Source: Chitinophagaceae bacterium (GTDB taxonomy: Bacteria > Bacteroidota > Bacteroidia > Chitinophagales > Chitinophagaceae). Taken from it: DNA of 64,000 nt. Below, in pieces: positions 44,359 through 52,525 of this stretch. Below the pieces are notes generated by a model. The model did no database searches, was not told the origin of the DNA, and was given only the letters and a program-made list of their open reading frames with translations. Both the position numbers and the translations under genes were made by a program. The number at the start of each line of letters is the position of its first letter. Within the stretch, counting starts at the first letter, position 1. The DNA lies in contig JADJTY010000012.1 in NCBI GenBank assembly GCA_016710935.1, positions 620,001 through 684,000 on the forward strand, written 5' to 3'.

Positions 44359-44604
44359 ATGACACACTTAACAGAAGGCTCCAAAGCACCCACATTTAAA
44401 GGCAAAGACCAAAACGGTAAAACCGTTTCACTGGCCGATTACAAAGGCAAAAAAGTAGTTTTATATTTTTATCCCGAAGATGATACACCCACCTGTACGG
44501 TACAGGCCTGTAACCTGCGTGATAATTTTGGGCTTTTAAAAAAGAATGGTTTTATGGTATTGGGCGTTAGTCCGGATGAAGAAAAAAAAGCACAAAAAAT
44601 TTGA
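44359..44604 (+). CDS. bcp: Peroxiredoxin (Bcp/PrxQ type), N-terminal part before a frameshift
   Basis: Reduces hydrogen and organic peroxides with thioredoxin. The peroxidatic cysteine is in YPEDDTPTCTVQACNLRDNF, with a resolving cysteine five residues later, as in PrxQ. The chain ends at an artificial stop (44602-44604) after a six-A run (44594-44599). Five As would continue as AQKFETKYELPFTLIAD, found in the next entry. Confidence 0.85.
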   Translation: MTHLTEGSKAPTFKGKDQNGKTVSLADYKGKKVVLYFYPEDDTPTCTVQACNLRDNFGLLKKNGFMVLGVSPDEEKKAQKI

Positions 44605-44830
44605 AACAAAATACGAACTGCCTTTTACGCTGATTGCAGATGCCGATCATACCATTATTGAAAAATATGGTGTTTGGGGCGAAAAGCAAATGTATGGCAG
44701 AACCTATATGGGACTGCATCGTACCACTTTTTTAATTGATGAAAAAGGGGTTATCCGAAAAATTTTCCTGAAGCCAAAAAGCAAACAACACACCGAAGAA
44801 ATTTTAAAAGCCTGGGCAGAAAGTGCATAA
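44546..44830 (+). CDS. bcp: Peroxiredoxin (Bcp/PrxQ type), C-terminal part after a frameshift
   Basis: From 44600 onward this frame gives FETKYELPFTLIADADHTIIEKYGVWGEKQMYGRTYMGLHRTTFLIDEKG, the normal second half of Bcp. The codons before 44600 are out of frame and the start at 44546 is not biological. Its end overlaps the next gene by 8 bp. Confidence 0.8.
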   Translation: MVLWYWALVRMKKKKHKKFETKYELPFTLIADADHTIIEKYGVWGEKQMYGRTYMGLHRTTFLIDEKGVIRKIFLKPKSKQHTEEILKAWAESA

Positions 44831-45119
44831 ACCGGAATTCATTATTAAAGAAAACTCCTGGCTGGCAAAAATGGCCGCAATAAAATTAGGGGTTAAATCT
44901 GTGGCCATGGTTTTGGGTAAAACCATTCACCTGCACAATACAACAAAAACCGTTTTTTTACAGCATGAAAGATGGGTGAAGCATGAGCTCTGCCACATCA
45001 AACAATTTAAAGAGCATGGCTATGCTGGGTTTATTTTAAAATACATTTGGGAAAGCATCAGAAAAGGTTATTACAACAACCGTTTTGAAGTAGAAGCAAG
45101 GGAAGCGGAGGATTTATAA
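44823..45119 (+). CDS. Small protein with HExxH-like HELCH motif (DUF4157-like)
   Basis: 98 residues from a GTG that overlaps the bcp stop. It contains VKHELCHIKQFKEHG, which has the H-E-x-x-H pattern of zinc-metallopeptidase-like DUF4157 proteins, but is too short for a usual full protease. Catalysis is unproved. No signal peptide is present. It is cotranscribed with bcp and convergent with birA. Confidence 0.65.
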   Translation: MHKPEFIIKENSWLAKMAAIKLGVKSVAMVLGKTIHLHNTTKTVFLQHERWVKHELCHIKQFKEHGYAGFILKYIWESIRKGYYNNRFEVEAREAEDL

Positions 45120-45129
45120 AGACGGGGAA

Positions 45130-45153
45130 TTTCACGCAGTCCCCTGCGTGAAA
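45130..45153. terminator. Hairpin between convergent genes
   Basis: TTTCACGCAG and CTGCGTGAAA pair across TCCC, between the stop codons of the HELCH gene and birA. There is no long T run, so termination is probable but not certain. Confidence 0.55.
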
Positions 45154-45155
45154 CA

Positions 45156-45887
45156 TCATAATACCCATTCCACTTCTCCAAAATCAAATTCCCGTTCAAT
45201 GGCATCCACCGTAATTAACCTGCCTTGTGCCGATACCTCTTTTATTACCGTGTCAAACTTTACACCGGCTTTTCTTAGCGTAACGGATTCATTAATTTTA
45301 TACAGATGCTGATTGTATTGCTGCATTATTTTATCCGGGGTATATGCGTCTGCCAGTTTTTTCATAAGCAACCCATGCAGTTCTTTTGCCAGCGCAATGG
45401 TATTAAAATTTTTACCGGTGATCTGTTTTAGTGAAATGGCATTAGCCAGATCTTTATTAAACCCTTCCTGGTTAATATTGATGCCTATGCCCACCACTGC
45501 CCATTTCCATGCTTTACCATACAATTTATTTTCGATCAGGATGCCCCCTGCCTTTCTGTCACGCCAAAACAAATCATTTGGCCATTTTATTTTCATTTCA
45601 TCGCCTGCATACTGTTTTAAAAACTCAAAACAGGCCAATGCTACCATCGCACTTAAATGAAAATGGCTGGTTATTTTCAACTGTCCGGGCACTAAAACTA
45701 CGCTCATGGCTATATTCTTCCCTTTTTCACCTGCCCAGCTTTTACCCCTTTGTCCTTTTCCGGCTGTTTGCTCGTTTGCAAACCAGGCACTGCCTTGTTT
45801 AGCCAATCCATCCTGCGCTTGTTGCATGGCATAGTTATTGGTGCTGTCCACGGTATCTAAAATGGTAAATAAACCGGCTGACGTCAT
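45156..45887 (-). CDS. birA: Biotin--[acetyl-CoA-carboxylase] ligase
   Basis: Attaches biotin to the carboxylase carrier protein. 243 residues, monofunctional (no N-terminal helix-turn-helix). The motifs TVDSTNNYAMQ, TAGKGQRGKSWAGEKGKNI, IKWPNDLFWRDRKAGGILIEN and GIGININQ are all present. It is divergent from rsfS, an order common in Bacteroidota. Confidence 0.93.
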   Translation of the reverse strand: MTSAGLFTILDTVDSTNNYAMQQAQDGLAKQGSAWFANEQTAGKGQRGKSWAGEKGKNIAMSVVLVPGQLKITSHFHLSAMVALACFEFLKQYAGDEMKIKWPNDLFWRDRKAGGILIENKLYGKAWKWAVVGIGININQEGFNKDLANAISLKQITGKNFNTIALAKELHGLLMKKLADAYTPDKIMQQYNQHLYKINESVTLRKAGVKFDTVIKEVSAQGRLITVDAIEREFDFGEVEWVL

Positions 45888-45912
45888 AATAATTCAAATG
45901 GCAAAGAAGTGT

Positions 45913-45920
45913 TACTTTTG
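45913..45920 (+). promoter_or_regulatory. -7 promoter element (TACTTTTG) for rsfS-ftsH
   Basis: An exact TAnnTTTG match, 104 bp upstream of the rsfS TTG start and about 25 bp from the birA ATG. The TTG element is not clear. Confidence 0.4.
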
Positions 45921-46024
45921 CCAATATTTGCAAGCTACGGGCTGGTTAATAAAAAACAATAACAAATCCTGTATTTAGAAATAATTTGCAGCACAGGAAC
46001 ATAAATTAAAAAATTACAACAGAA

Positions 46025-46429
46025 TTGAACAATTTAAACGCATTAAATACCCGTAAAAAAAATACAATTGTACGGGTAACCCGAAACAGCAAAATTTTCA
46101 AAACAATCATTCATGCCATCCAGGAAAAAAAAGGCGAGCACATTGTGAGCCTTGATCTGCGGAAAATTCCGGAAGCAGTTGCCGATTTTTTTATAATTTG
46201 TCAGTGCAGCAATACAACCCAGCTAAGGGCTATTGCCGATTTTATTGAAACAGATGTAAAGGAAAAATGCCTGGAAACCGCCTATAAACACGAAGGGCGC
46301 CAGGGACAGCAATGGATTTTGATCGACTACGTTAACGTGGTTGTGCATGTAATGCTGCCCGAACCCAGGAAATTTTACCAGCTGGAAGAAATGTGGCATG
46401 ATGCACCCGTAATGGAACATGTAGGATAA
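46025..46429 (+). CDS. rsfS: Ribosome silencing factor RsfS (Iojap/YbeB)
   Basis: Binds L14 on the large ribosomal subunit and prevents subunit joining when nutrients are short. 134 residues; the core reads SLDLRKIPEAVADFFIICQCSNTTQLRAIADFIE, QGQQWILIDYVNVVVHVMLPEPRKFYQLEEMW. No ATG fits, and a TTG at 46025 gives the earliest start. It precedes ftsH by 70 bp on the same strand. Confidence 0.92.
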   Translation: MNNLNALNTRKKNTIVRVTRNSKIFKTIIHAIQEKKGEHIVSLDLRKIPEAVADFFIICQCSNTTQLRAIADFIETDVKEKCLETAYKHEGRQGQQWILIDYVNVVVHVMLPEPRKFYQLEEMWHDAPVMEHVG

Positions 46430-46499
46430 AATCCTTTTAAAATAATAACCAAACACAATCGTCTATTGTTATAGTACCTGAACAATAGCATAAAACAAT

Positions 46500-48581
46500 A
46501 TGAATCAGCAAGACAACAAAAAGAAATTTATACCTGACAACATGCCTTCAAAAGGAGATGACAAGAAAAAACCGAAATTCAATATCTATTGGGTATATGG
46601 TATCATTTTTCTTACCATTATTGTCTGGAACCTTTTTCGTAACGTAAATAGCGCCGGTATTGAAACCGACCAGCAGAAGTTTTACACCATGGTATTGCAG
46701 GGTGATGTGACCAAAATAAAAACTGTTGGTAATAAAAAGATGGTACGGGTATTTGTTAAACCAGACAGCCTGAAGGCCAAAGCGGTTTTTTACAAACAGG
46801 TTTTAAACGCCAAGCCGGAAGATAAAAATTACGATGCTGCAGTGGCTGTAAAGCCCGACCAGCCGCAATTGTACTTTAATATTGTAGATGATAAAACATT
46901 TGCCCTGCAGATGATCGAGTTTTACAAAAACAATCCTTCCATAAATCAGGTGCCCGACCAGCCCGATGACGAAGGAGAGATCTTCGGTCAGATCATCACT
47001 TCTTTATTGCCCATTTTACTCATTGTTTTACTGTTTGTGATGATGATGCGTAAAGTAGGTGGCCCGGGCGGCGGTGGCGGTGGTGGCGGTATCTTCAGCA
47101 TCGGAAAATCCAAAGCAACCCTGTTTGAAAAAGGCACCAGGGTAAACATAAACTTTGGCGATGTAGCAGGCCTTGATGAAGCCAAAGTGGAAGTGATGGA
47201 AATTGTGGACTTTTTAAAAAATCCCAAAAAATATACAGCGCTGGGCGGTAAAATTCCAAAAGGTGCATTGCTGGTGGGCCCTCCGGGTACCGGTAAAACC
47301 TTACTGGCCAAAGCCGTTGCCGGCGAGGCACAGGTTCCTTTCTTCAGCCTGAGTGGTAGTGATTTTGTGGAAATGTTCGTAGGGGTAGGTGCAAGCCGTG
47401 TACGTGACCTGTTTAAGCAGGCAAGAGAAAAAGCACCTTGTATCATTTTTATTGATGAGATTGATGCCATAGGAAGAGCCCGTGGAAAAAATATGATGAT
47501 GAGCAATGATGAGCGTGAAAACACACTCAATCAATTGCTGGTAGAGATGGATGGTTTTGGAACCGATCTTGGTATTATTATTTTAGCCGCAACCAACAGG
47601 CCTGATGTACTGGACAGTGCGTTATTACGCCCGGGCCGTTTCGACAGGCAGATATCCATTGACCGCCCCGACCTGGTAGGAAGAGAAGCCATCTTTAAAG
47701 TGCATCTTGGCCCTATCAAAATTTCTCAAACGCTGGATATACATAAACTGGCTGAACAAACTCCGGGTTTTGCCGGGGCAGATATTGCCAACGTTTGTAA
47801 CGAGGCTGCATTGATTGCTGCACGTAAAGGAAAAGATTCGGTTGACATGAGCGATTTCCAGGATGCTATTGACCGCGTAATTGGCGGTTTGGAAAAAAAG
47901 AATAAGATCATCTCCCCGGAAGAGAAGGAAATTATTGCCTATCACGAAGCCGGCCATGCCATTTGCGGCTGGTACCTGGAGCATGCGTATCCTTTATTAA
48001 AAGTAACCGTGGTACCCAGGGGTACAGCAGCTTTGGGTTATGCACAATACACACCTAAAGAACAGTATTTGTATAATACCGATCAGTTGATGGACCAGAT
48101 ATGTATGACGCTGGGCGGACGTGCCAGTGAAGATATTTTCTTCGGAAAAATAAGCACCGGTGCCAGCAACGATCTGCAGCAGATCACCAAAATTGCCTAC
48201 AGCATGATCACCGTATATGGTATGAATGATAAAGTAGGTAATATCAGTTACTATGATCCCAACCAGGAAAATGTGTTTACAAAGCCATTTAGTGAAGAGA
48301 CCGGTAAAATGATCGATGAGGAAGTACGTAAACTGATTGATAATGCATACCAGATCACCAAAAAATTGTTGATTGAAAAGAAAGGTGATGTAGAAAAACT
48401 GGCAAAAGAATTATTAAAGAAAGAAGTGTTGTTTAAGAGTGATGTGGAAGCATTGATCGGCAAAAGACCTTATGAAGAGAAGAAGGCTTTGGATGTGGTT
48501 GTTGAAGATGCAAAAGAAAATATCAGTGACGAACCTTCAACCATCATGCCTGAAGAATTAAAAACACCTCCGGCAATATAA
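46500..48581 (+). CDS. ftsH: ATP-dependent zinc metalloprotease FtsH
   Basis: A membrane-anchored AAA protease that removes damaged or short-lived membrane and cytoplasmic proteins. The 693-residue chain has two transmembrane helices (about 28-45 and 163-184), a Gly-rich linker (GGPGGGGGGGG), the Walker A motif GPPGTGKT near 260, Walker B FIDEIDAIG, the second region of homology RPDVLDSALLRPGRFDRQ and the zinc site HEAGH at 482-486. It lies between rsfS and lutC, 8 bp before the latter, in a likely operon. Confidence 0.97.
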   Translation: MNQQDNKKKFIPDNMPSKGDDKKKPKFNIYWVYGIIFLTIIVWNLFRNVNSAGIETDQQKFYTMVLQGDVTKIKTVGNKKMVRVFVKPDSLKAKAVFYKQVLNAKPEDKNYDAAVAVKPDQPQLYFNIVDDKTFALQMIEFYKNNPSINQVPDQPDDEGEIFGQIITSLLPILLIVLLFVMMMRKVGGPGGGGGGGGIFSIGKSKATLFEKGTRVNINFGDVAGLDEAKVEVMEIVDFLKNPKKYTALGGKIPKGALLVGPPGTGKTLLAKAVAGEAQVPFFSLSGSDFVEMFVGVGASRVRDLFKQAREKAPCIIFIDEIDAIGRARGKNMMMSNDERENTLNQLLVEMDGFGTDLGIIILAATNRPDVLDSALLRPGRFDRQISIDRPDLVGREAIFKVHLGPIKISQTLDIHKLAEQTPGFAGADIANVCNEAALIAARKGKDSVDMSDFQDAIDRVIGGLEKKNKIISPEEKEIIAYHEAGHAICGWYLEHAYPLLKVTVVPRGTAALGYAQYTPKEQYLYNTDQLMDQICMTLGGRASEDIFFGKISTGASNDLQQITKIAYSMITVYGMNDKVGNISYYDPNQENVFTKPFSEETGKMIDEEVRKLIDNAYQITKKLLIEKKGDVEKLAKELLKKEVLFKSDVEALIGKRPYEEKKALDVVVEDAKENISDEPSTIMPEELKTPPAI

Positions 48582-48589
48582 ACCGAACC

Positions 48590-49204
48590 ATGGCTGTAAC
48601 TCCGGCAAAAGAAAATATTTTAAAAAGAATCAGGCAGGCACTGAGTAATCCGGTGCCTTTGCCTTTTCCTCAGAGTGAGGGAACCAATTCGGTTTTTCTT
48701 CCGGCAACAGACAGTTTAGATGTGGTTTTTGCGCAGGAATTCATCAATATGCAGGGCAAGTTTGCCTTTTGTATAGATGAAGCAGATATGTTACAACAGC
48801 TGGAACAGCTTATAAAAGGTAAACAATGGTCAAAAATTTATTGTAATACCGATAAGTGGAACTCAACATTCAGCAATACTATAAACCTGGAAAGTTGTGA
48901 TGCTTCCATTACCGGTTGTGAATTTTTAGTTGCCCGTACCGGCACCATTGTAATGAGTGCAGCACAACAAAGCGGCCGAACGGTAAGTGTATATGCACCC
49001 ATCCATATCTGTATTGCCTATACCAACCAGTTGGTGTACGATGTTAAAGATGCACTACAAAGTTTAAAAGAAAAATACACCGGTAATATTCCTTCCCTCA
49101 TTACTTTTGCAACAGGCCCCAGCCGCACGGCTGATATTGAAAAAACACTGGTAACCGGTGTACATGGCCCAAAAGAAGTTTATTGCTTTTTGGTAGAAGC
49201 TTAA
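48590..49204 (+). CDS. lutC: LUD-domain protein, LutC/YkgG type
   Basis: 204 residues. The LUD fold ends with TFATGPSRTADIEKTLVTGVHGPKEV, and the FLVARTGTIVMS block is as in LutC. In other bacteria LutC acts with LutA and LutB in L-lactate oxidation. Here it follows ftsH by 8 bp and is 24 kb from lutB, so it belongs to the ftsH transcript. Its role may be wider than lactate use (inference). Confidence 0.85.
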   Translation: MAVTPAKENILKRIRQALSNPVPLPFPQSEGTNSVFLPATDSLDVVFAQEFINMQGKFAFCIDEADMLQQLEQLIKGKQWSKIYCNTDKWNSTFSNTINLESCDASITGCEFLVARTGTIVMSAAQQSGRTVSVYAPIHICIAYTNQLVYDVKDALQSLKEKYTGNIPSLITFATGPSRTADIEKTLVTGVHGPKEVYCFLVEA

Positions 49205-49234
49205 TTGCAATTTAACAAGTATCTTTATTGTATC

Positions 49235-49663
49235 ATGAGTAACGAAAATTATAAACTTTTTGTGTACGGTTCACTCCGCAGCGGTTTCCGCAATCCGGTG
49301 TACGAATACCTCACCAGGTATTTTCATTTATTGGGCGCAGCGGTGGTAAAAGGAAAGCTGTATGACCTGGGTGAATACCCTGCTGCTGCTGCAACAGCCG
49401 AAGAGAAATTTATTTCGGGTGAACTGTATTGCATCAACAACCCCCTAGAATTTTCATGGGCCATTGGCCAGCTGGATGATTATGAAGGTCTGAATACGGA
49501 AGAAGGCGAAACTCCTTTATACAGGCGGGAAGAAGTGATTGCCTATAAAGATGGCGAGTCACATACTGCCTGGATCTACTGGTACAATAAAGACCTTTCA
49601 GGTAATCCTGTAATTGAATCAGGTGACATGATGCAATACCTGCAGCAAAAAAATAAATCCTGA
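49235..49663 (+). CDS. Gamma-glutamylcyclotransferase (AIG2/GGCT-like) family protein
   Basis: About 142 residues from the ATG at 49235 (MSNENYKLFVYGSLRSGF); the in-frame start at 49205 is unlikely. The family signature FVYGSLRSG is at the N-terminus, with a likely general acid Glu in QLDDYEGLN and a beta-barrel fold. Members cyclise gamma-glutamyl groups or repair amine adducts; the substrate here is unknown. It lies in the ftsH operon, with lpxH 4 bp downstream. Confidence 0.82.
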   Translation: MSNENYKLFVYGSLRSGFRNPVYEYLTRYFHLLGAAVVKGKLYDLGEYPAAAATAEEKFISGELYCINNPLEFSWAIGQLDDYEGLNTEEGETPLYRREEVIAYKDGESHTAWIYWYNKDLSGNPVIESGDMMQYLQQKNKS

Positions 49664-49667
49664 TTTC

Positions 49668-50426
49668 ATGGAGGTTGTTCACAATAAAAAAATTTACTTC
49701 CTTTCCGATTTTCACCTGGGGGCACCTAATGCTGCCGAAAGCCTTATCAGGGAAAAAAAAATAATTCAGTTTTTAAATGAAATAAAAGAAGATGCGACAC
49801 AGATATTTATTGTGGGCGATCTTTTTGATTTTTGGTACGAATACAAAAAGGTAATACCGAAAGGCTATGTACGCATATTGGGAAAGCTGGCCGAACTGAC
49901 GGATGCAGGAATATCCATTCATTTTTTTGTTGGCAACCACGATATGTGGATGAAGGATTATTTTCAAAAAGAACTTAACATCCCGGTATATTTTGAACCC
50001 TTGGCGTTTGAATTCAATGGAAAAAAATTCCTGGTGGGACATGGCGATGGGCTTGGGCCCGGCGACCATGGCTATAAATTCATCAAAAAAATATTCCGCA
50101 ATAAAGCATGCAACTGGTTATTTGGAATATTACCCCCTTATATTGGCATGGGTATTGCAAATTACTTCAGCAGAAAAAGCAGGGCACAAACGGGGCAATC
50201 AAATGAAATATTCTTAGGCGAAGAAAAAGAATGGCTCATCATGTATTGCAAAGAAGTTTTGCAAAAGGATTTTTACGATTATATGATCTTTGGCCACCGC
50301 CACCTGCCCATCGATTTTAAATTAAATGAAAAAAGCAGGTACATTAATTTAGGTGACTGGATAAAATACTTCAGCTACGCAGTGTTTGACGGAGAAAATA
50401 CAGAACTGAAGTACTACGAAAAATGA
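49668..50426 (+). CDS. lpxH: UDP-2,3-diacylglucosamine diphosphatase (LpxH-like)
   Basis: A calcineurin-like metallophosphoesterase of the lipid A pathway that releases UMP to give lipid X. 252 residues: metal ligands D14 and H16 (FLSDFHLGAP), GDLFDFWYEY, GNHDMW, GHGDGLGPGD and the last ligands GHRHLP. It may also act on related UDP-sugars. Its last four bases overlap the next gene (ATGA). Confidence 0.88.
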   Translation: MEVVHNKKIYFLSDFHLGAPNAAESLIREKKIIQFLNEIKEDATQIFIVGDLFDFWYEYKKVIPKGYVRILGKLAELTDAGISIHFFVGNHDMWMKDYFQKELNIPVYFEPLAFEFNGKKFLVGHGDGLGPGDHGYKFIKKIFRNKACNWLFGILPPYIGMGIANYFSRKSRAQTGQSNEIFLGEEKEWLIMYCKEVLQKDFYDYMIFGHRHLPIDFKLNEKSRYINLGDWIKYFSYAVFDGENTELKYYEK

Positions 50427-51262
50427 AAAATCTAAAAATAATATGGTCTTTTCTGTGCTTCAGTGTCCCGATAGCTATTGGGATGGCAATACCCTTTGCG
50501 ACGCAGGCGCAAAACGATTCTTCCTTTCAGTTTCTCAAAACCATCAAAGGCGATTTTACTTATTTCAATGTTGATAACCTGGATAATATTTACCTCATCA
50601 CCAAAAACAACCAGCTTAAAAAACTGAATGTAAACGGAGATTCTGTTGCGGTATTTAATGACGTAAAAAAATATGGCAACCCCGATTATGTAGATGTAAC
50701 CAATCCTTTAAAGTCATTGCTCTACTATAAAAATTATTCAACCGTTGTGGTGCTCGACAGGTTACTCACCCAACGCAATACCATCAACCTGCGCAAACAG
50801 AATATCTTCTACGTAAATTCGATTACCCTTTCTTACGACAATTATATGTGGCTTTTTGATGAAGAAGATTTCAGGCTGAAAAAGATAGATGAAGAAGGAA
50901 AGATTTTACAATCATCTACAGACTGGAGAATGTTGTTTGACAGTGTTCCGGCACCGGTAAAAATAATTGACCGGGATAATTATGTTTATTTGTACGATCC
51001 TGCAAAAGGCTTTTACATTTTTGATTACTATGGCGGGTTTAAAAACAGGCTTGCTTTTTTAAACTGGACCAATGTGGAAGTGAATGGAACCACCGTTTAT
51101 GGTTTTGAGGAAACCAAACTGTACAGTTACCAGTTAAAATCGCTGCAGTTGAAAGAATATAAACTTCCGGCTTTCTTCGGAAAATATATTTCTATAAAAG
51201 CTATGAATGGATTGGTGTATCTGTTGAATGAAAAGGGAGTAGATATTTACCAGATAAAATAA
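50423..51262 (+). CDS. Secreted beta-propeller-like protein of unknown function
   Basis: 279 residues, overlapping the lpxH gene by 4 bp, so translation is probably coupled. The N-terminal signal peptide is MKNLKIIWSFLCFSVPIAIGMAIPFATQAQ. Codons of SVPIAIG come from an 18-bp palindrome. The mature part is rich in YLYDPAKGFYIFDYYGG-like strands and suggests a propeller. No family is recognised. It is the last gene of the rsfS-ftsH run. Confidence 0.72.
   Translation: MKNLKIIWSFLCFSVPIAIGMAIPFATQAQNDSSFQFLKTIKGDFTYFNVDNLDNIYLITKNNQLKKLNVNGDSVAVFNDVKKYGNPDYVDVTNPLKSLLYYKNYSTVVVLDRLLTQRNTINLRKQNIFYVNSITLSYDNYMWLFDEEDFRLKKIDEEGKILQSSTDWRMLFDSVPAPVKIIDRDNYVYLYDPAKGFYIFDYYGGFKNRLAFLNWTNVEVNGTTVYGFEETKLYSYQLKSLQLKEYKLPAFFGKYISIKAMNGLVYLLNEKGVDIYQIK
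50466..50483. repeat. Palindrome TCCCGATAGCTATTGGGA (family B), in a signal peptide
   Basis: It differs from the comEC copy at one base and encodes VPIAIG inside the hydrophobic core of the signal peptide. Confidence 0.75.
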
Positions 51263-51269
51263 AAGCCGT

Positions 51270-51788
51270 TTATTGATTTAACAACGCAGCAATTTCCTTA
51301 TCCCACTTACCGGTTTTTCCATATTCTACCACCCGGCCAACTTCTTTACCATCTTTCATTACAATAAAAGTAGGTACATTAATAATATTGAATGCTTTGG
51401 TAATACTGCCCAGCGATGTTTTTGCACGGTTTACCCCAAACATGGTTATTGATTCATCCGGAAAACCGGTTTGTTCCTGCAGTTTAAAAAACTTAGGTAA
51501 AATGAATTGCGTATCCTCGCACCAGGTACCGCCAAAAACAACGATCTGGTATTTTCCCTTTGCCCGTTCAAATGCATTTAAGGTAGCCGTATCGGCTTTG
51601 TAGCCGCCCTGGTTGGGGCCATACCATTTAAAAGCTGTATCATTCTGAATCTGGTATTTATTAATTAATCCTCTTACTATTTTTACATTGGGGTGGTTTG
51701 GAAGATCCTGGGTGGCCTCGTATTGTGCCTGTGCAAAACCCGTTGTTGCAATTGTAAAAAGCAAAAAGGTTAATTGATATTTTTTCAT
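51270..51788 (-). CDS. Secreted thioredoxin-like protein with one active-site cysteine
   Basis: 172 residues with a signal peptide (MKKYQLTFLLFTIATTGFAQAQ). The thioredoxin fold is visible (YQIVVFGGTWCEDT, INVPTFIVMKDGKEVGRV), but the active site is WCEDT, one cysteine rather than CxxC. It could act as a thiol-reactive or binding protein rather than a classic oxidoreductase. It converges on the gene at 50423, with 7 bp between them. Confidence 0.82.
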   Translation of the reverse strand: MKKYQLTFLLFTIATTGFAQAQYEATQDLPNHPNVKIVRGLINKYQIQNDTAFKWYGPNQGGYKADTATLNAFERAKGKYQIVVFGGTWCEDTQFILPKFFKLQEQTGFPDESITMFGVNRAKTSLGSITKAFNIINVPTFIVMKDGKEVGRVVEYGKTGKWDKEIAALLNQ

Positions 51789-51911
51789 GCTTAATTAAAT
51801 TAGGAGAACAATAATCGGGGATAAATATCGTATCAAAAATACAACTGCAACAAATTATTATGTTAATAGGTGGTTATGCAATAAATATTATTCAGTTGGT
51901 AAATGATAGGT

Positions 51912-51979
51912 TGTCAGGCTGAGCTTGTCGAAGCCGGTATGCGATAATGAACCCGCCTTCGACAAGCTCAGGCTGACAG
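51912..51979. repeat. Long inverted repeat with CAAGCTCAGGCTGACA arms
   Basis: TGTCAGGCTGAGCTTGTCGA and its near-perfect inverse (one mismatch over 22 bp) flank a 24-bp spacer. It lies between the thioredoxin-like gene and the MerR gene. I recall near-identical words as common dispersed repeats in Bacteroidota. Confidence 0.8.
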
Positions 51980-52001
51980 CCCTTAGAGAGCGAGATCAGG
52001 A

Positions 52002-52517
52002 TTACAGATCCGCTTTCAATTCATTCAAAAATCCTTTCAGCTTTTTTAAAGACTCTATCAAAGCAAATTTTTCATCCACTCTTTTATTCTGCTTTAAAAA
52101 ATCTTTGGCTCCTTCCATGGTATATTTTCTTTCACGTAGTAAATGATATATCAGTTTCAGGTTCTTGATATCCTCTGGCCTGAAAAGCCGGTCGCCTTTG
52201 CCGTTCTTGCGGGGCTTTAAAATATCAAACTCATTTTCCCAAAATCTTATTAATGACTGATTTACCTTAAACATATTGGCAACAATGCCAATGGCGTAAT
52301 ATTTCTTTTCAAACAATACCGCGTCTTCCGGTATCTCAATCAGATCAGCACCCGATTCTTTTTCTTTTAAGCTCACCCTTCCACGGGTTAGCTTTTTATT
52401 ATCGCCTTTGGCTTTAATTTTATCGGGCGGAGGCTTTTCTATTGCAACAGCCTTTGGTTCCGGCTTTTGTAAAACCGGTTCTTCATCAAAAGCAAACGAA
52501 ATCTGTTGTAAGGCCAT
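52002..52517 (-). CDS. MerR-family transcriptional regulator
   Basis: 171 residues. The helix-turn-helix of MerR type reads YYAIGIVANMFKVNQSLIRFWENEFDILKPRKNGKGDRLFRPEDI, with a helical LIYHLLRERKYTMEGAKDFLKQNK region after it. It carries an N-terminal extension of about 65 residues and has no evident ligand domain. Its start lies 8 bp after the stop of the M23 gene on the same strand. Confidence 0.88.
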   Translation of the reverse strand: MALQQISFAFDEEPVLQKPEPKAVAIEKPPPDKIKAKGDNKKLTRGRVSLKEKESGADLIEIPEDAVLFEKKYYAIGIVANMFKVNQSLIRFWENEFDILKPRKNGKGDRLFRPEDIKNLKLIYHLLRERKYTMEGAKDFLKQNKRVDEKFALIESLKKLKGFLNELKADL

Positions 52518-52525
52518 AATTAAAA

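Noticed and set aside
46988..47530. A 180-codon reverse frame in ftsH
   Set aside because: It is antisense to the Walker A and AAA region of ftsH and has no start context or homology.
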